This document shows positions 1-6,935 of a DNA stretch of 11,033 nucleotides, one piece after another. The stretch is from Erythrobacter sp. UBA2510 (GTDB taxonomy: Bacteria > Pseudomonadota > Alphaproteobacteria > Sphingomonadales > Sphingomonadaceae). The stretch is taken from positions 1 through 11,033 of the forward strand of contig DDNW01000185.1 in NCBI GenBank assembly GCA_002341345.1. Reading direction: 5' to 3'. The notes below the pieces were generated by a model. That model had not been told where the DNA came from and ran no database searches. It saw only the letters and a list, made by a program, of their open reading frames with translations. The position numbers were made by a program, and so were the translations under genes. Each line of letters opens with the position of its first letter. Position 1 is the first letter of the stretch.

Positions 1-822
<822 letters not shown>

Positions 823-912
823 TTTCCCTGCCTAACGCGCCTCGTATCCCAAGGGCCAGTGACTTCGTGCCTATCGGCCCCTGTGGAACCGAGCGCCGGA
901 ATCGACCTTCCT

Positions 913-940
913 ACTTTAGGACGGCGAGCCGCAATATCAA
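913..940 (-). promoter_or_regulatory. candidate sigma70-type promoter for clpX
   Basis: On the minus strand, TTGATA (935-940, five of six matches to TTGACA) is followed after 16 bp by TAAAGT (913-918, four of six matches to TATAAT). A start site would fall near 906, giving clpX a leader of about 85 nt. It would let clpX be transcribed separately from clpP. This rests on motif matching only, and alphaproteobacterial promoters are often degenerate. Confidence 0.35.
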
Positions 941-980
941 TCACAGCAAACTTAATATCCCGCTCTTACGCCAGCCTGAA

Positions 981-1028
981 AGGGCAAGATTGCCAAAATG
1001 CTACATTTTTGTGGCTGAGTCTTGCCCT
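981..1028 (-). terminator. stem-loop between clpP and clpX (possible terminator or attenuator)
   Basis: AGGGCAAGA (981-989) and TCTTGCCCT (1020-1028) form a perfect 9-bp inverted repeat 27 bp past the clpP stop. A second stem lies inside: AAAATG (995-1000) and CATTTT (1004-1009) around a 3-nt loop, extended by GCC/GGC across a bulge. There is no clear U-tract on either strand, so this is not a textbook intrinsic terminator. It may reduce read-through from clpP into clpX, protect the clpP mRNA 3' end, or be an RNA-processing site. The structure is certain; the role is inferred. Confidence 0.4.
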
Positions 1029-1054
1029 CTTGGCGGGTGCGGTCTTGCTGCAAT

Positions 1055-1741
1055 TTACTCCGTCGGGGCGCCGCCCGAACCGCTGGTGTCATGCGCCTCG
1101 TCACCTTTGGGACGGTGCGCGAAGACCGCATCGACGATGCCGAAGGCCTTGGCCTCCTCTGCTTCAAGGAAGGTATCGCGATCGAGCGCCCGCTCGATAT
1201 CGGTCAGGCTCTGGCCGGTATATTTGACGTAAAGGTCGTTCATCCGCTGGCGAATGCGCAGGATTTCGCGCGCCTGGATCTCGATGTCAGAGGCCATGCC
1301 GCGCGCCCCGCCACTGGGCTGATGGACCATGATTCGTGCATTGGGCAGTGCCACGCGCATGCCCGGCTCGCCCGCTGCCAGCAGGAAGCTGCCCATGCTG
1401 GCGGCCTGCCCGATGCAGACGGTGCGAATCTTGGGCTTGATATATTGCATGGTGTCATGGATCGCCATGCCCGCCGTCACGACGCCGCCCGGCGAGTTGA
1501 TGTACATGCTGATATCCTGCGAGTTCTCGCTTTCGAGGAACAGCAGCTGGGCGACAATCAGGCTCGCCATGTTGTCTTCCACCTGGCCGGTGACGAAGAC
1601 GATGCGCTCGCGCAGCAGGCGGCTGAAAATGTCGAAGCTGCGTTCGCCCCTGCTGGTCGATTCGACCACGACGGGCACGAGGGCACCGGTAACGGGGTCA
1701 GTAGTAAAACGGTCCTTGCTGTCACCGAACAGGTCGAACAT
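1055..1741 (-). CDS. clpP: ATP-dependent Clp protease proteolytic subunit ClpP
   Basis: ClpP is the self-compartmentalised serine peptidase that forms a double heptameric ring and degrades proteins unfolded by ClpX or ClpA. The 228-residue product has the full catalytic triad: Ser115 in GQAASMGSF, His140 in IMVHQP and Asp189 in LDRDTF. The spacings (25 and 49 residues) are the same as in E. coli ClpP. The sequence [20 protein letters not shown] (21-40) is the usual family start of the mature core. The N-terminus is a little longer than in E. coli, and a C-terminal Gly/Ser-rich extension (about 212-228) follows the core. The ATG has a good ribosome binding site, AAGGA, 7 nt upstream. It sits between tig and clpX on one strand, the conserved protein-quality-control order. 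Confidence 0.98.
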   Translation of the reverse strand: MFDLFGDSKDRFTTDPVTGALVPVVVESTSRGERSFDIFSRLLRERIVFVTGQVEDNMASLIVAQLLFLESENSQDISMYINSPGGVVTAGMAIHDTMQYIKPKIRTVCIGQAASMGSFLLAAGEPGMRVALPNARIMVHQPSGGARGMASDIEIQAREILRIRQRMNDLYVKYTGQSLTDIERALDRDTFLEAEEAKAFGIVDAVFAHRPKGDEAHDTSGSGGAPTE

Positions 1742-1790
1742 TCAAAATTCCTTCTCGTCGAAACGCCCTCTGGCGAGGTGGCGGAGGTCT

Positions 1791-1821
1791 ATGTCGCGTC
1801 TGCTTCCCCTGAGTTCAAGGG
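1791..1821 (-). promoter_or_regulatory. candidate heat-shock (RpoH-like) promoter for clpP
   Basis: On the minus strand the box CCCTTGAA (1814-1821) matches the -35 consensus of sigma32 promoters exactly. After 17 bp comes CGACAT (1791-1796), a partial match to the CCCCAT -10 element. A start would lie about 45 nt before the clpP ATG. ClpP genes are commonly heat-shock induced, which fits. The -10 match is mediocre, so the call depends mainly on the -35 box. Confidence 0.4.
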
Positions 1822-1934
1822 CGACGCGCGCGTTCATCCCCCGCCGCCGTAGAGCGAAGGGGGTTAAGAGGGCGTGAGGGCAGGTGCCAGCAGGTGGCCG
1901 GACTGCGCAATTTTCACGGATTTCACGAACCAGC

Positions 1935-1962
1935 GCCGGGCGGGCCGAGCGTCGTGCCCGGC
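1935..1962 (-). terminator. GC-rich hairpin just after tig
   Basis: GCCGGGC (1935-1941) and GCCCGGC (1956-1962) are a perfect 7-bp inverted repeat around a 14-nt loop, beginning 15 bp past the tig stop codon. No run of T follows on the minus strand. It could be a weak or Rho-assisted terminator that partly separates tig from clpP, or a 3'-end stabilising hairpin. In DNA this GC-rich, such a hairpin may also occur by chance. Confidence 0.3.
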
Positions 1963-1977
1963 CTGCCCGTCATGCGC

Positions 1978-3543
1978 TTACTTCGCGGTGTCGGCCTTGG
2001 CCTTGGCCGGAGCCTTCTTTGCGGCGGGCTTCTTGGCCGGAGCCTTCTTCGCAGCCGGCTTTTCCTCGGCGGTATCGGCCTTCTTTGCGGCGGGCTTCTT
2101 GGCCGGAGCCTTCTTCGCGGCAGGCTTTTCCTCGGCGGCCTCGGCCTTTTTGGCCGGAGCCTTCTTCGCCGGAGCCTTCTTCTTGGCGGCGGGCTTCTTG
2201 GCTTCGGCCGGGGCTTCCTCGGCCTCGATCGCGGCCTCGAGTTCCTCGCGGGTTACCTCGCGCTCGGTCACTTCGGCCTTGTCGAACAGGAAGTCGACGA
2301 CCTTGTCCTCGTACAGCGGCGCACGCAGCTGGGCCTGTGCCATCGGCTCGCTCTGGATATATTCGACGAAGCGCTGGCGATCCTCGGGGCGGTACTGCTG
2401 CGCCGCCTGCTGGACCAGCATCTGCATTTCCTGATTGCTGATCTCGACCTTGTTGGCCTGGCCGATCTCGCTCAGCAGCAGGCCAAGGCGCACGCGGCGT
2501 TCGGCGATGCGCTTGTAATCTTCTTTCTCGGCCTCGATTTCCTTGATCGCGGCTTCGGGGTCTTCCTCGCGCGCAGCCTCGGACTGGAGCTGGTTCCAGA
2601 TCTGCTGGAATTCGGCCTCGACCATGCCTTCAGGCACGGGGAAGTCGTAATCGGCCGCCAGCTTGTCGAGCAGCTGGCGCTTCATCTGGGTGCGGGTGAG
2701 GCCGGCAGTCTCCTGCTCCAGCTGGCCGCGCATCAGTTCCTTCAGCTTGTCGAGCCCTTCGAGCCCGAGGCTCTTCGCGAAGTCCTCGTCGATCTTGGTT
2801 TCGGGAGCGACCTTCACCGCCTGCACGGTGATGTCGAATTCGGCGTCCTTGCCCTTGAGGTTTTCAGCCGGATAGTCCTCGGGGAAGGTGACGGTAATGG
2901 TCTTGGTGTCGCCCGTCTTCACGCCTGTCAGCTGTTCCTCGAAGCCGGGGATGAACTGGCCCGAGCCGATCACCAGCGGGGTGTTCTCGGCCTTGCCGCC
3001 CTCGAATTCGACGCCATCCACGCGGCCGACGAAATCGATGATCAGCTGGTCGCCATCGGCGGCCTTCTTGGTCTTGGCGGCGTCCTTGTAGCTCTTCTGA
3101 CCGGCGGCCAGACGCTCCAGCGCCTCGTCCAGCGCCTCGTCCGAGACGGGCACGTTGAGCTTTTCGAGCTTCAAGCCCTCGATTGTGGGCGCCTCGATCT
3201 CGGGCAGCACCTCGACCTCGACGGTCAGCTGGGCGTCCTTGCCCTGCTCATAACCCTCGGCCATGTCGATTTTCGGCTGCATCGCGGGACGCAGCTGCTT
3301 GTCGCGGATCAGGCTGTCGACCGATTCGCGCAGGGTGTTGTTAAGCACGTCGGCATGCAGTGCATCGCCATGCATCTTGCGCACCAGATTGGCGGGCACC
3401 TTGCCGGGGCGGAAGCCGGGCATGCGCACCTGCGGGGCGACCTTCTTCACCTCGGCATCGATGCGCGCATCGATATCCTTGGCCGAAATGGTCAGCTGGT
3501 AGGCCCGCTTGAGGCCCTCATTGGTGGTTTCGACGATGTCCAT
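1978..3543 (-). CDS. tig: Trigger factor, ribosome-associated chaperone and peptidyl-prolyl isomerase, with Lys/Ala/Pro-rich C-terminal tail
   Basis: Trigger factor binds the ribosome exit tunnel and shields nascent chains. The product is 521 residues; E. coli Tig has 432. The ribosome-docking loop is GFRPGKVP (43-50). An FKBP-type isomerase domain spans about 164-245, with IGSGQFIPGFE (192-202) and a typical FPEDYP (220-225). The substrate-cradle C-domain runs to about 440. Residues 441-521 are an added low-complexity tail with 26 Lys and only 10 acidic residues, made of AAKKAPAKK-type units. The ATG at MDIVETT is chosen because it matches the family N-terminus and has an AAAGG motif upstream. 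The frame stays open for 108 codons further upstream, but that stretch runs through the tRNA gene and is not coding. The tRNA lies 46 bp upstream and is probably co-transcribed. Confidence 0.97.
   Translation of the reverse strand: MDIVETTNEGLKRAYQLTISAKDIDARIDAEVKKVAPQVRMPGFRPGKVPANLVRKMHGDALHADVLNNTLRESVDSLIRDKQLRPAMQPKIDMAEGYEQGKDAQLTVEVEVLPEIEAPTIEGLKLEKLNVPVSDEALDEALERLAAGQKSYKDAAKTKKAADGDQLIIDFVGRVDGVEFEGGKAENTPLVIGSGQFIPGFEEQLTGVKTGDTKTITVTFPEDYPAENLKGKDAEFDITVQAVKVAPETKIDEDFAKSLGLEGLDKLKELMRGQLEQETAGLTRTQMKRQLLDKLAADYDFPVPEGMVEAEFQQIWNQLQSEAAREEDPEAAIKEIEAEKEDYKRIAERRVRLGLLLSEIGQANKVEISNQEMQMLVQQAAQQYRPEDRQRFVEYIQSEPMAQAQLRAPLYEDKVVDFLFDKAEVTEREVTREELEAAIEAEEAPAEAKKPAAKKKAPAKKAPAKKAEAAEEKPAAKKAPAKKPAAKKADTAEEKPAAKKAPAKKPAAKKAPAKAKADTAK
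2012..2143 (-). repeat. 66-bp tandem repeat inside the tig tail
   Basis: Two adjacent 66-bp copies (2012-2077 and 2078-2143) differ at only about four positions. Each encodes 22 residues of the Lys/Ala/Pro-rich tail, including EEKPAAKKAPAKKPAAKK. Degenerate shorter units based on GCCGGAGCCTTCTTCG continue to about 2195. Because 66 is a multiple of three, copy-number change by slippage would keep the reading frame. Confidence 0.85.
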
Positions 3544-3589
3544 TGTGTATGCCTTTACCGACTGGAAGCAGGCCAGTGGCGCCGGGAAC

Positions 3590-3674
3590 TGGTGCGGGCG
3601 AAGGGACTCGAACCCCCACATCTTTCGATACTGGTACCTAAAACCAGCGCGTCTACCAGTTCCGCCACGCCCGC
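3590..3674 (-). tRNA. tRNA-Leu, anticodon UAG
   Basis: The 85-nt minus-strand sequence folds into a class II tRNA. The acceptor GCGGGCG pairs with CGCCCGC. The D-arm is GCGGAACTGGTAGACGC. The anticodon stem CTGGT/ACCAG closes the loop TTTAGGT, giving anticodon UAG (reads CUN leucine codons). There is a long variable arm with ATC-GAAA-GAT, and a T-arm with loop TTCGAGT. The terminal CCA is encoded (3590-3592) after discriminator A. Reading frames across this gene give the well-known false peptide GGTGRRAGF...WGFESLRPH, a common tRNA mis-annotation. Confidence 0.97.
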
Positions 3675-3679
3675 GGCCC

Positions 3680-3721
3680 GACGAATTCGTCACAGGCCCG
3701 TGCGGGCCTGCTGAACAGGCC
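3680..3721. repeat. cluster of palindromes upstream of the tRNA-Leu gene
   Basis: GACGAATTCGTC (3680-3691) is a perfect 12-bp palindrome. Directly next to it, CAGGCCCG (3693-3700) and CGGGCCTG (3703-3710) form a perfect 8-bp inverted repeat with a 2-nt spacer. GGCCTG (3705-3710) can alternatively pair with CAGGCC (3716-3721). The alternatives are mutually exclusive. They may be leader-RNA hairpins ahead of RNase P processing, or an operator. The function is unknown. Confidence 0.5.
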
Positions 3722-3725
3722 GCCG

Positions 3726-3754
3726 CCCATAGGGCGTGGCTGCTTGCGTGGCAA
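3726..3754 (-). promoter_or_regulatory. candidate promoter for the tRNA-Leu/tig transcript
   Basis: On the minus strand TTGCCA (3749-3754, five of six consensus bases) is followed after 17 bp by TATGGG (3726-3731, three of six). A start near 3719 would place the tRNA 5' end about 45 nt downstream and would transcribe the palindrome cluster as a leader. The -35 and spacing are good and the -10 is weak, so this is tentative. Confidence 0.35.
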
Positions 3755-3848
3755 GTGCAGCTTTTGGGGACCTTTGCGAAGGCGCGCGAGAGCGGGCACG
3801 CAGCAGGGCCGATTGATTTTTGCGCCCGCGCCGTTAAGCGCGCTGGCC

Positions 3849-4133
3849 ATGAGCGAAAACACCACACCTGACGTCCCGCCCCAGCGGCTTGCGATCCACC
3901 CTGCCAGCGAGCATTTCGATGCCGAGATCCTCCGCCGCGGGGTCGCGATCCGATTCAAGGGGCGCGAACGCACCGATATCGAGGAATATTCGATCCCCGA
4001 GGGTTGGGTGCGGGTTCAGGCGGGCAAGACGGTCGACCGCAAGGGACGCCCGCTGACGCTCAAGCTGAACGGTCCGGTCGAGGCGTGGTTCGAGGATCTG
4101 GGCGAAAACGCACCGATCGCGAAGAAGGACTGA
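3849..4133 (+). CDS. DUF3297 family protein of unknown function
   Basis: This 94-residue protein matches what I recall of the DUF3297 family: a short N-terminus with a PDRL-like motif (here PPQRLAIHPASEHFD, 10-24) and a conserved core with GVAIRFKG (31-38), EEYSIPEGWVRV (45-56) and AGKTVDRKGRPLTLKLNGPVE (58-78). It has no signal peptide or membrane segment and is probably cytoplasmic. No biochemical role is known to me. The ATG gives the family-typical start MSE; the open frame extends 35 codons upstream but without family similarity. There is no convincing ribosome binding site before this ATG, so a leaderless mRNA is possible. It is divergent from the tRNA-Leu/tig unit and convergent with nhaA. 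Confidence 0.85.
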   Translation: MSENTTPDVPPQRLAIHPASEHFDAEILRRGVAIRFKGRERTDIEEYSIPEGWVRVQAGKTVDRKGRPLTLKLNGPVEAWFEDLGENAPIAKKD

Positions 4134-4144
4134 GGGATAAGCTG

Positions 4145-4164
4145 GTTCCCGTGATCGCGGGAAT
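4145..4164. repeat. REP/dRS3-like palindrome in the convergent gap
   Basis: The minus strand reads ATTCCC, eight bases, GGGAAC, with a perfect 6-bp core stem TTCCCG/CGGGAA (4146-4151, 4158-4163). This is one base away from the dRS3 pattern ATTCCC-N8-GGGAAT known from Neisseria, and similar palindromes are dispersed in many proteobacterial genomes. Its translations give the familiar repeat artefacts SFPRSREP and VIAGMT. It sits between the converging ends of the DUF3297 gene and nhaA, where it may also act as a bidirectional transcription stop. Only one copy is visible here. Confidence 0.6.
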
Positions 4165-4182
4165 GACAATTCTCGCTGACCC

Positions 4183-5397
4183 TCACACGATCGGGTCGTT
4201 AGGATCGTCCGCTTCTTCAGGGTGCGCCGTCGTCAGCCTGAGCACCGTGTACCCGAGGATCGCCGAGATCAGCGAGCCGGACAGGATGCCGATCTTCGCC
4301 TCCTCGATCAGCAGGCGGTAACCGGGGAAGGCCAGTTCGCCGATGAACAGCGACATGGTAAAGCCGATGCCGCACAATATACTGACGCCCCAGACCTCGG
4401 CCCAGCTGCACCCTTCGGGCTTTTTCGCGATGCCAAGCTTGTCGGCCAGGAACACGCAGGCAAAGATGCCGACCTGCTTACCGATGACGAGGCCGGACGC
4501 CACCGCCAGCGGCAGCGGGTCGAACAGCGCATCTAGCCCGAGGTCGGACAGGTCCACGCCCGCATTGGCAAAGCCGAAGACCGGCACCACGATATAGGCG
4601 TTCCAGCCCACCAGGCCGTGCTCCATATTCTCGAGCATCGAATGGCCGTCCTTCTTGCGCATCGGGATGGTTAGCGCAGCGACGACGCCCGCAATCGTGG
4701 CATGAACCCCTGAATTGAGCACGCAGAACCACAGCGCGGCAGCGCCGATGATGAAGGGCCACATCCGCGAAACGCCAAAGCGGTTCATCGCCACCATCGC
4801 GCCGAAGACGAGGGCCGAACCGATCAGCCAGGTGAGGTCGATATTGGCGGTGTAGAAGACTGCGATCACAATCACCGCGCCGATATCGTCGACGATGGCA
4901 ACGGTCAGCAGGAACAGGCGCAGCACGGCAGGAACGCGGGTGCCGAGCAGGCCGACCACGCCCATGGCAAAGGCGATGTCGGTAGCCGCCGGGATCGCCC
5001 AGCCGCGATGCAGTTCGGGCGAGCCGCCCGCAATGGTCATGAACACCAGCGCAGGTACCGCCATGCCCGCCACCGCCGACATGACCGGCAGATTGCGCTG
5101 TTTCGGGTCGGCGAGGTTGCCTGCGACCAGTTCGCGCTTCACCTCCAGCCCGACGACGAAAAAGAAGATCACCATCAGCGCATCGTTGATCCACAGATGC
5201 AGCGTGTTGAGCTTGAACACATCGGCGGACCACAATTCGCCGTGGAACAGGTGGTGATAGCTTTCGGAAACGGCCGAGTTCGCTACCAGCATCGCCAGCG
5301 CGGCAACGCAGATCAGCAATATGCCTTCGAAGGCGTCGCTGACGAACAGGGCTTTCAATTGACGGAGGGGCGTGGGGAGGTTGGGATTGCTAGCCAT
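4183..5397 (-). CDS. nhaA: Na+/H+ antiporter NhaA
   Basis: NhaA exchanges cytoplasmic Na+ (or Li+) for two periplasmic protons and supports pH and salt homeostasis in the inner membrane. The 404-residue product is close to the E. coli length (388). Functional residues align at a constant offset of seven: D170 and D171 in VAIVDDIGAV equal D163/D164, D140 in PAATDIAFAM equals D133, K307 in GKQVGIF equals K300, and H232 in SGVHAT equals the pH-response H225. About twelve hydrophobic helices are visible. The C-terminus ends in an acidic tail (EEADDPNDPIV). The ATG at 5397 (MASNPNLP) is chosen. A TTG 12 codons upstream (5433) is open but unnecessary. The ribosome binding site for the ATG is weak (GGAA about 12 nt away). 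It stands alone, divergent from the glycosyltransferase gene. Confidence 0.96.
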   Translation of the reverse strand: MASNPNLPTPLRQLKALFVSDAFEGILLICVAALAMLVANSAVSESYHHLFHGELWSADVFKLNTLHLWINDALMVIFFFVVGLEVKRELVAGNLADPKQRNLPVMSAVAGMAVPALVFMTIAGGSPELHRGWAIPAATDIAFAMGVVGLLGTRVPAVLRLFLLTVAIVDDIGAVIVIAVFYTANIDLTWLIGSALVFGAMVAMNRFGVSRMWPFIIGAAALWFCVLNSGVHATIAGVVAALTIPMRKKDGHSMLENMEHGLVGWNAYIVVPVFGFANAGVDLSDLGLDALFDPLPLAVASGLVIGKQVGIFACVFLADKLGIAKKPEGCSWAEVWGVSILCGIGFTMSLFIGELAFPGYRLLIEEAKIGILSGSLISAILGYTVLRLTTAHPEEADDPNDPIV

Positions 5398-5457
5398 GCA
5401 GGGGTCAATTCCGCAAATGCGCCCGCGTTGCAAGCTTTCCCATGCTGCGTTGCAATT

Positions 5458-5484
5458 TTGTTAAATAAGCGTAGTCAATATAAG
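5458..5484 (+). promoter_or_regulatory. candidate promoter for the glycosyltransferase operon in an AT-rich divergent gap
   Basis: The 119-bp gap between nhaA and the glycosyltransferase gene contains a clearly AT-rich island (about 5451-5490). On the plus strand TATAAG (5479-5484) matches five of six -10 bases, with TTGTTA (5458-5463, four of six) 15 bp upstream. A start near 5491 would give a leader of about 26 nt that includes the purine tract around 5494-5505. No convincing nhaA promoter is visible, though TTGACT occurs on the minus strand at 5473-5478. Confidence 0.35.
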
Positions 5485-5516
5485 TACTTTCCCAGGGGGG
5501 AGGGAAACGCAAACCG

Positions 5517-6935
5517 ATGAATTTCGGCGATCTTGACGCGTGGCATTGGCTCGCAATGGCCGAGCATGAGTTGCTGCTGTTCGCAGCGATCTTCTTTCTC
5601 GTGGGCGCGCTCGACGAATTTCTGATGGATGGCGTGTGGGGCTGGCTGCGCCTGACGGGGCGGGTGCGGACGCGCAAGACCAGCCGTGAACGCCTCGTCC
5701 ACAGGCCGCTCGCCGGACATGCCGCGATCCTGATTCCCGCCTGGCGTGAGGCCAATGTGATCGGCCACACCGTCGCGCACGCGCTGCGTGCGTGGCCGCA
5801 GGCGGACATGACCATCTATGTCGGCGTGTACCGCAACGACCCCGAATCGCTGATGGCGGCGGCACGCGGCGCCAATGGCGATCCGCGGGTGCGGGTGGTC
5901 GTGCATGGCGCGGACGGGCCGACTACGAAGGCGGATTGCCTCAACCGGCTCTATCTCGCGATGGAGGAGGACGAGCGGCGGCAGGGCCGTCCGGTCCGGC
6001 TGGTGCTGTTGCAGGATGCCGAGGACATGGTCGACCCTGCGGCGCTCGGACTTGTCGATGAAGCCATCGGCGATCGCCGGAACGGGGCCGAATTCGTGCA
6101 ATTGCCGGTCCTGCCGATCCCGCAGCCGAACTCGCGCTGGATCGGCAGCCATTATTGCGAGGAATTCGCCGAGGCGCATGGCAAGGCCATGGTCGTGCGC
6201 GATGCGCTGGGGGCGAGCCTGCCTGCCGCCGGGGTCGGCTGCGCGTTCGAGCGGAACATCTTGCGCCAGATGGCTAACGAGCGACGGCAAACCGCGCCTT
6301 TCGCCGTCGAATCGCTGACCGAGGATTACGAGTTGGGCATGCGAATCAGGGCGGCGGGCGGGCGCTCGCGCTTCATCCGGGTGCGGTGCGAGGACGGCTC
6401 GCTGGTGGCGACCCGGGCGATGTTCCCGGCGCGAATCGATCAGGCGGTGCGGCAAAAGGCGCGCTGGGTGCATGGCATCGCCTTTCAGGGCTGGGACCGG
6501 CTGGGCTGGGGTGGCGGTATCGGCGAATACTGGATGCGGCTGCGCGACCGGCGCGGCCCCCTGTCGGCCATCGTGCTGTTTTGCGGCTATCTGGTGATCC
6601 TGCTGGCCGGATTGGGGCTGGTGCTGGGCCAGATGGGCATCGAACGGGCCTGGATGCGCGACCCGGTGCTGATGACCCTGATCTGGGCCAATCTCGTCAG
6701 CTTCCTGTGGCGCGCAACGATGCGCTTTGCCTTCACCGCGCGCGAATATGGTGCGGCCGAGGGGCTGCGGGCCGTGTTGCGCATCCCGGTCGCCAATGTC
6801 GTGGCGATCATGGCCGGGCGCCGCGCGCTGTTCGCCTATATGCGCACGCTGGCAGGCGAGAAGCCGCGCTGGGACAAGACCGAGCATGAGGTCCACCCGA
6901 CTGCCCTGGACGATGCCGGGGCCGTCAGGGCTTGA
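5517..6935 (+). CDS. NfrB-like membrane glycosyltransferase, GT2 family
   Basis: This 472-residue protein resembles the glycosyltransferase part of NfrB, the inner-membrane enzyme that in E. coli works with NfrA to make the surface glycan used as receptor by phage N4. A membrane segment lies at about 16-36. The GT-A domain follows with ILIPAWREAN (71-80), a DxD-like QDAED (166-170), TED (268-270) and the processive-enzyme motif QKARW (313-317). C-terminal helices are at about 348-372 and 384-403, with a possible third near 420-433. The end, RWDKTEHEVHP (451-461), is typical of the NfrB catalytic region. E. coli NfrB (about 745 aa) continues with a c-di-GMP-binding domain, absent here. A GGAGG lies 13 nt before the ATG. 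The stop overlaps the next gene by 4 nt, so the two are probably translationally coupled. The sugar substrate cannot be read from the sequence. Confidence 0.85.
   Translation: MNFGDLDAWHWLAMAEHELLLFAAIFFLVGALDEFLMDGVWGWLRLTGRVRTRKTSRERLVHRPLAGHAAILIPAWREANVIGHTVAHALRAWPQADMTIYVGVYRNDPESLMAAARGANGDPRVRVVVHGADGPTTKADCLNRLYLAMEEDERRQGRPVRLVLLQDAEDMVDPAALGLVDEAIGDRRNGAEFVQLPVLPIPQPNSRWIGSHYCEEFAEAHGKAMVVRDALGASLPAAGVGCAFERNILRQMANERRQTAPFAVESLTEDYELGMRIRAAGGRSRFIRVRCEDGSLVATRAMFPARIDQAVRQKARWVHGIAFQGWDRLGWGGGIGEYWMRLRDRRGPLSAIVLFCGYLVILLAGLGLVLGQMGIERAWMRDPVLMTLIWANLVSFLWRATMRFAFTAREYGAAEGLRAVLRIPVANVVAIMAGRRALFAYMRTLAGEKPRWDKTEHEVHPTALDDAGAVRA

Noticed and set aside
1022..1852. 276-codon plus-strand frame opposite clpP
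   Set aside because: Antisense shadow; ClpP on the minus strand is complete with its catalytic triad.
1881..1896. CAGGTG direct repeat
   Set aside because: Two 6-bp copies in GC-rich DNA are too short to distinguish from chance.
1894..3714. 606-codon open frame on the plus strand opposite tig
   Set aside because: It is antisense to a clear trigger factor gene, is Leu/Gly/Ala-rich with no recognisable domain, and crosses the tRNA. Long antisense frames are expected in high-GC coding DNA.
3544..3867. Longer N-terminus for trigger factor
   Set aside because: The in-frame extension translates through tRNA-Leu and gives the classic GGTGRRAGF artefact; family proteins begin at the chosen Met.
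5398..5433. TTG start 12 codons upstream for NhaA
   Set aside because: The ATG at 5397 fits family length, and the extension has no similarity to NhaA N-termini.
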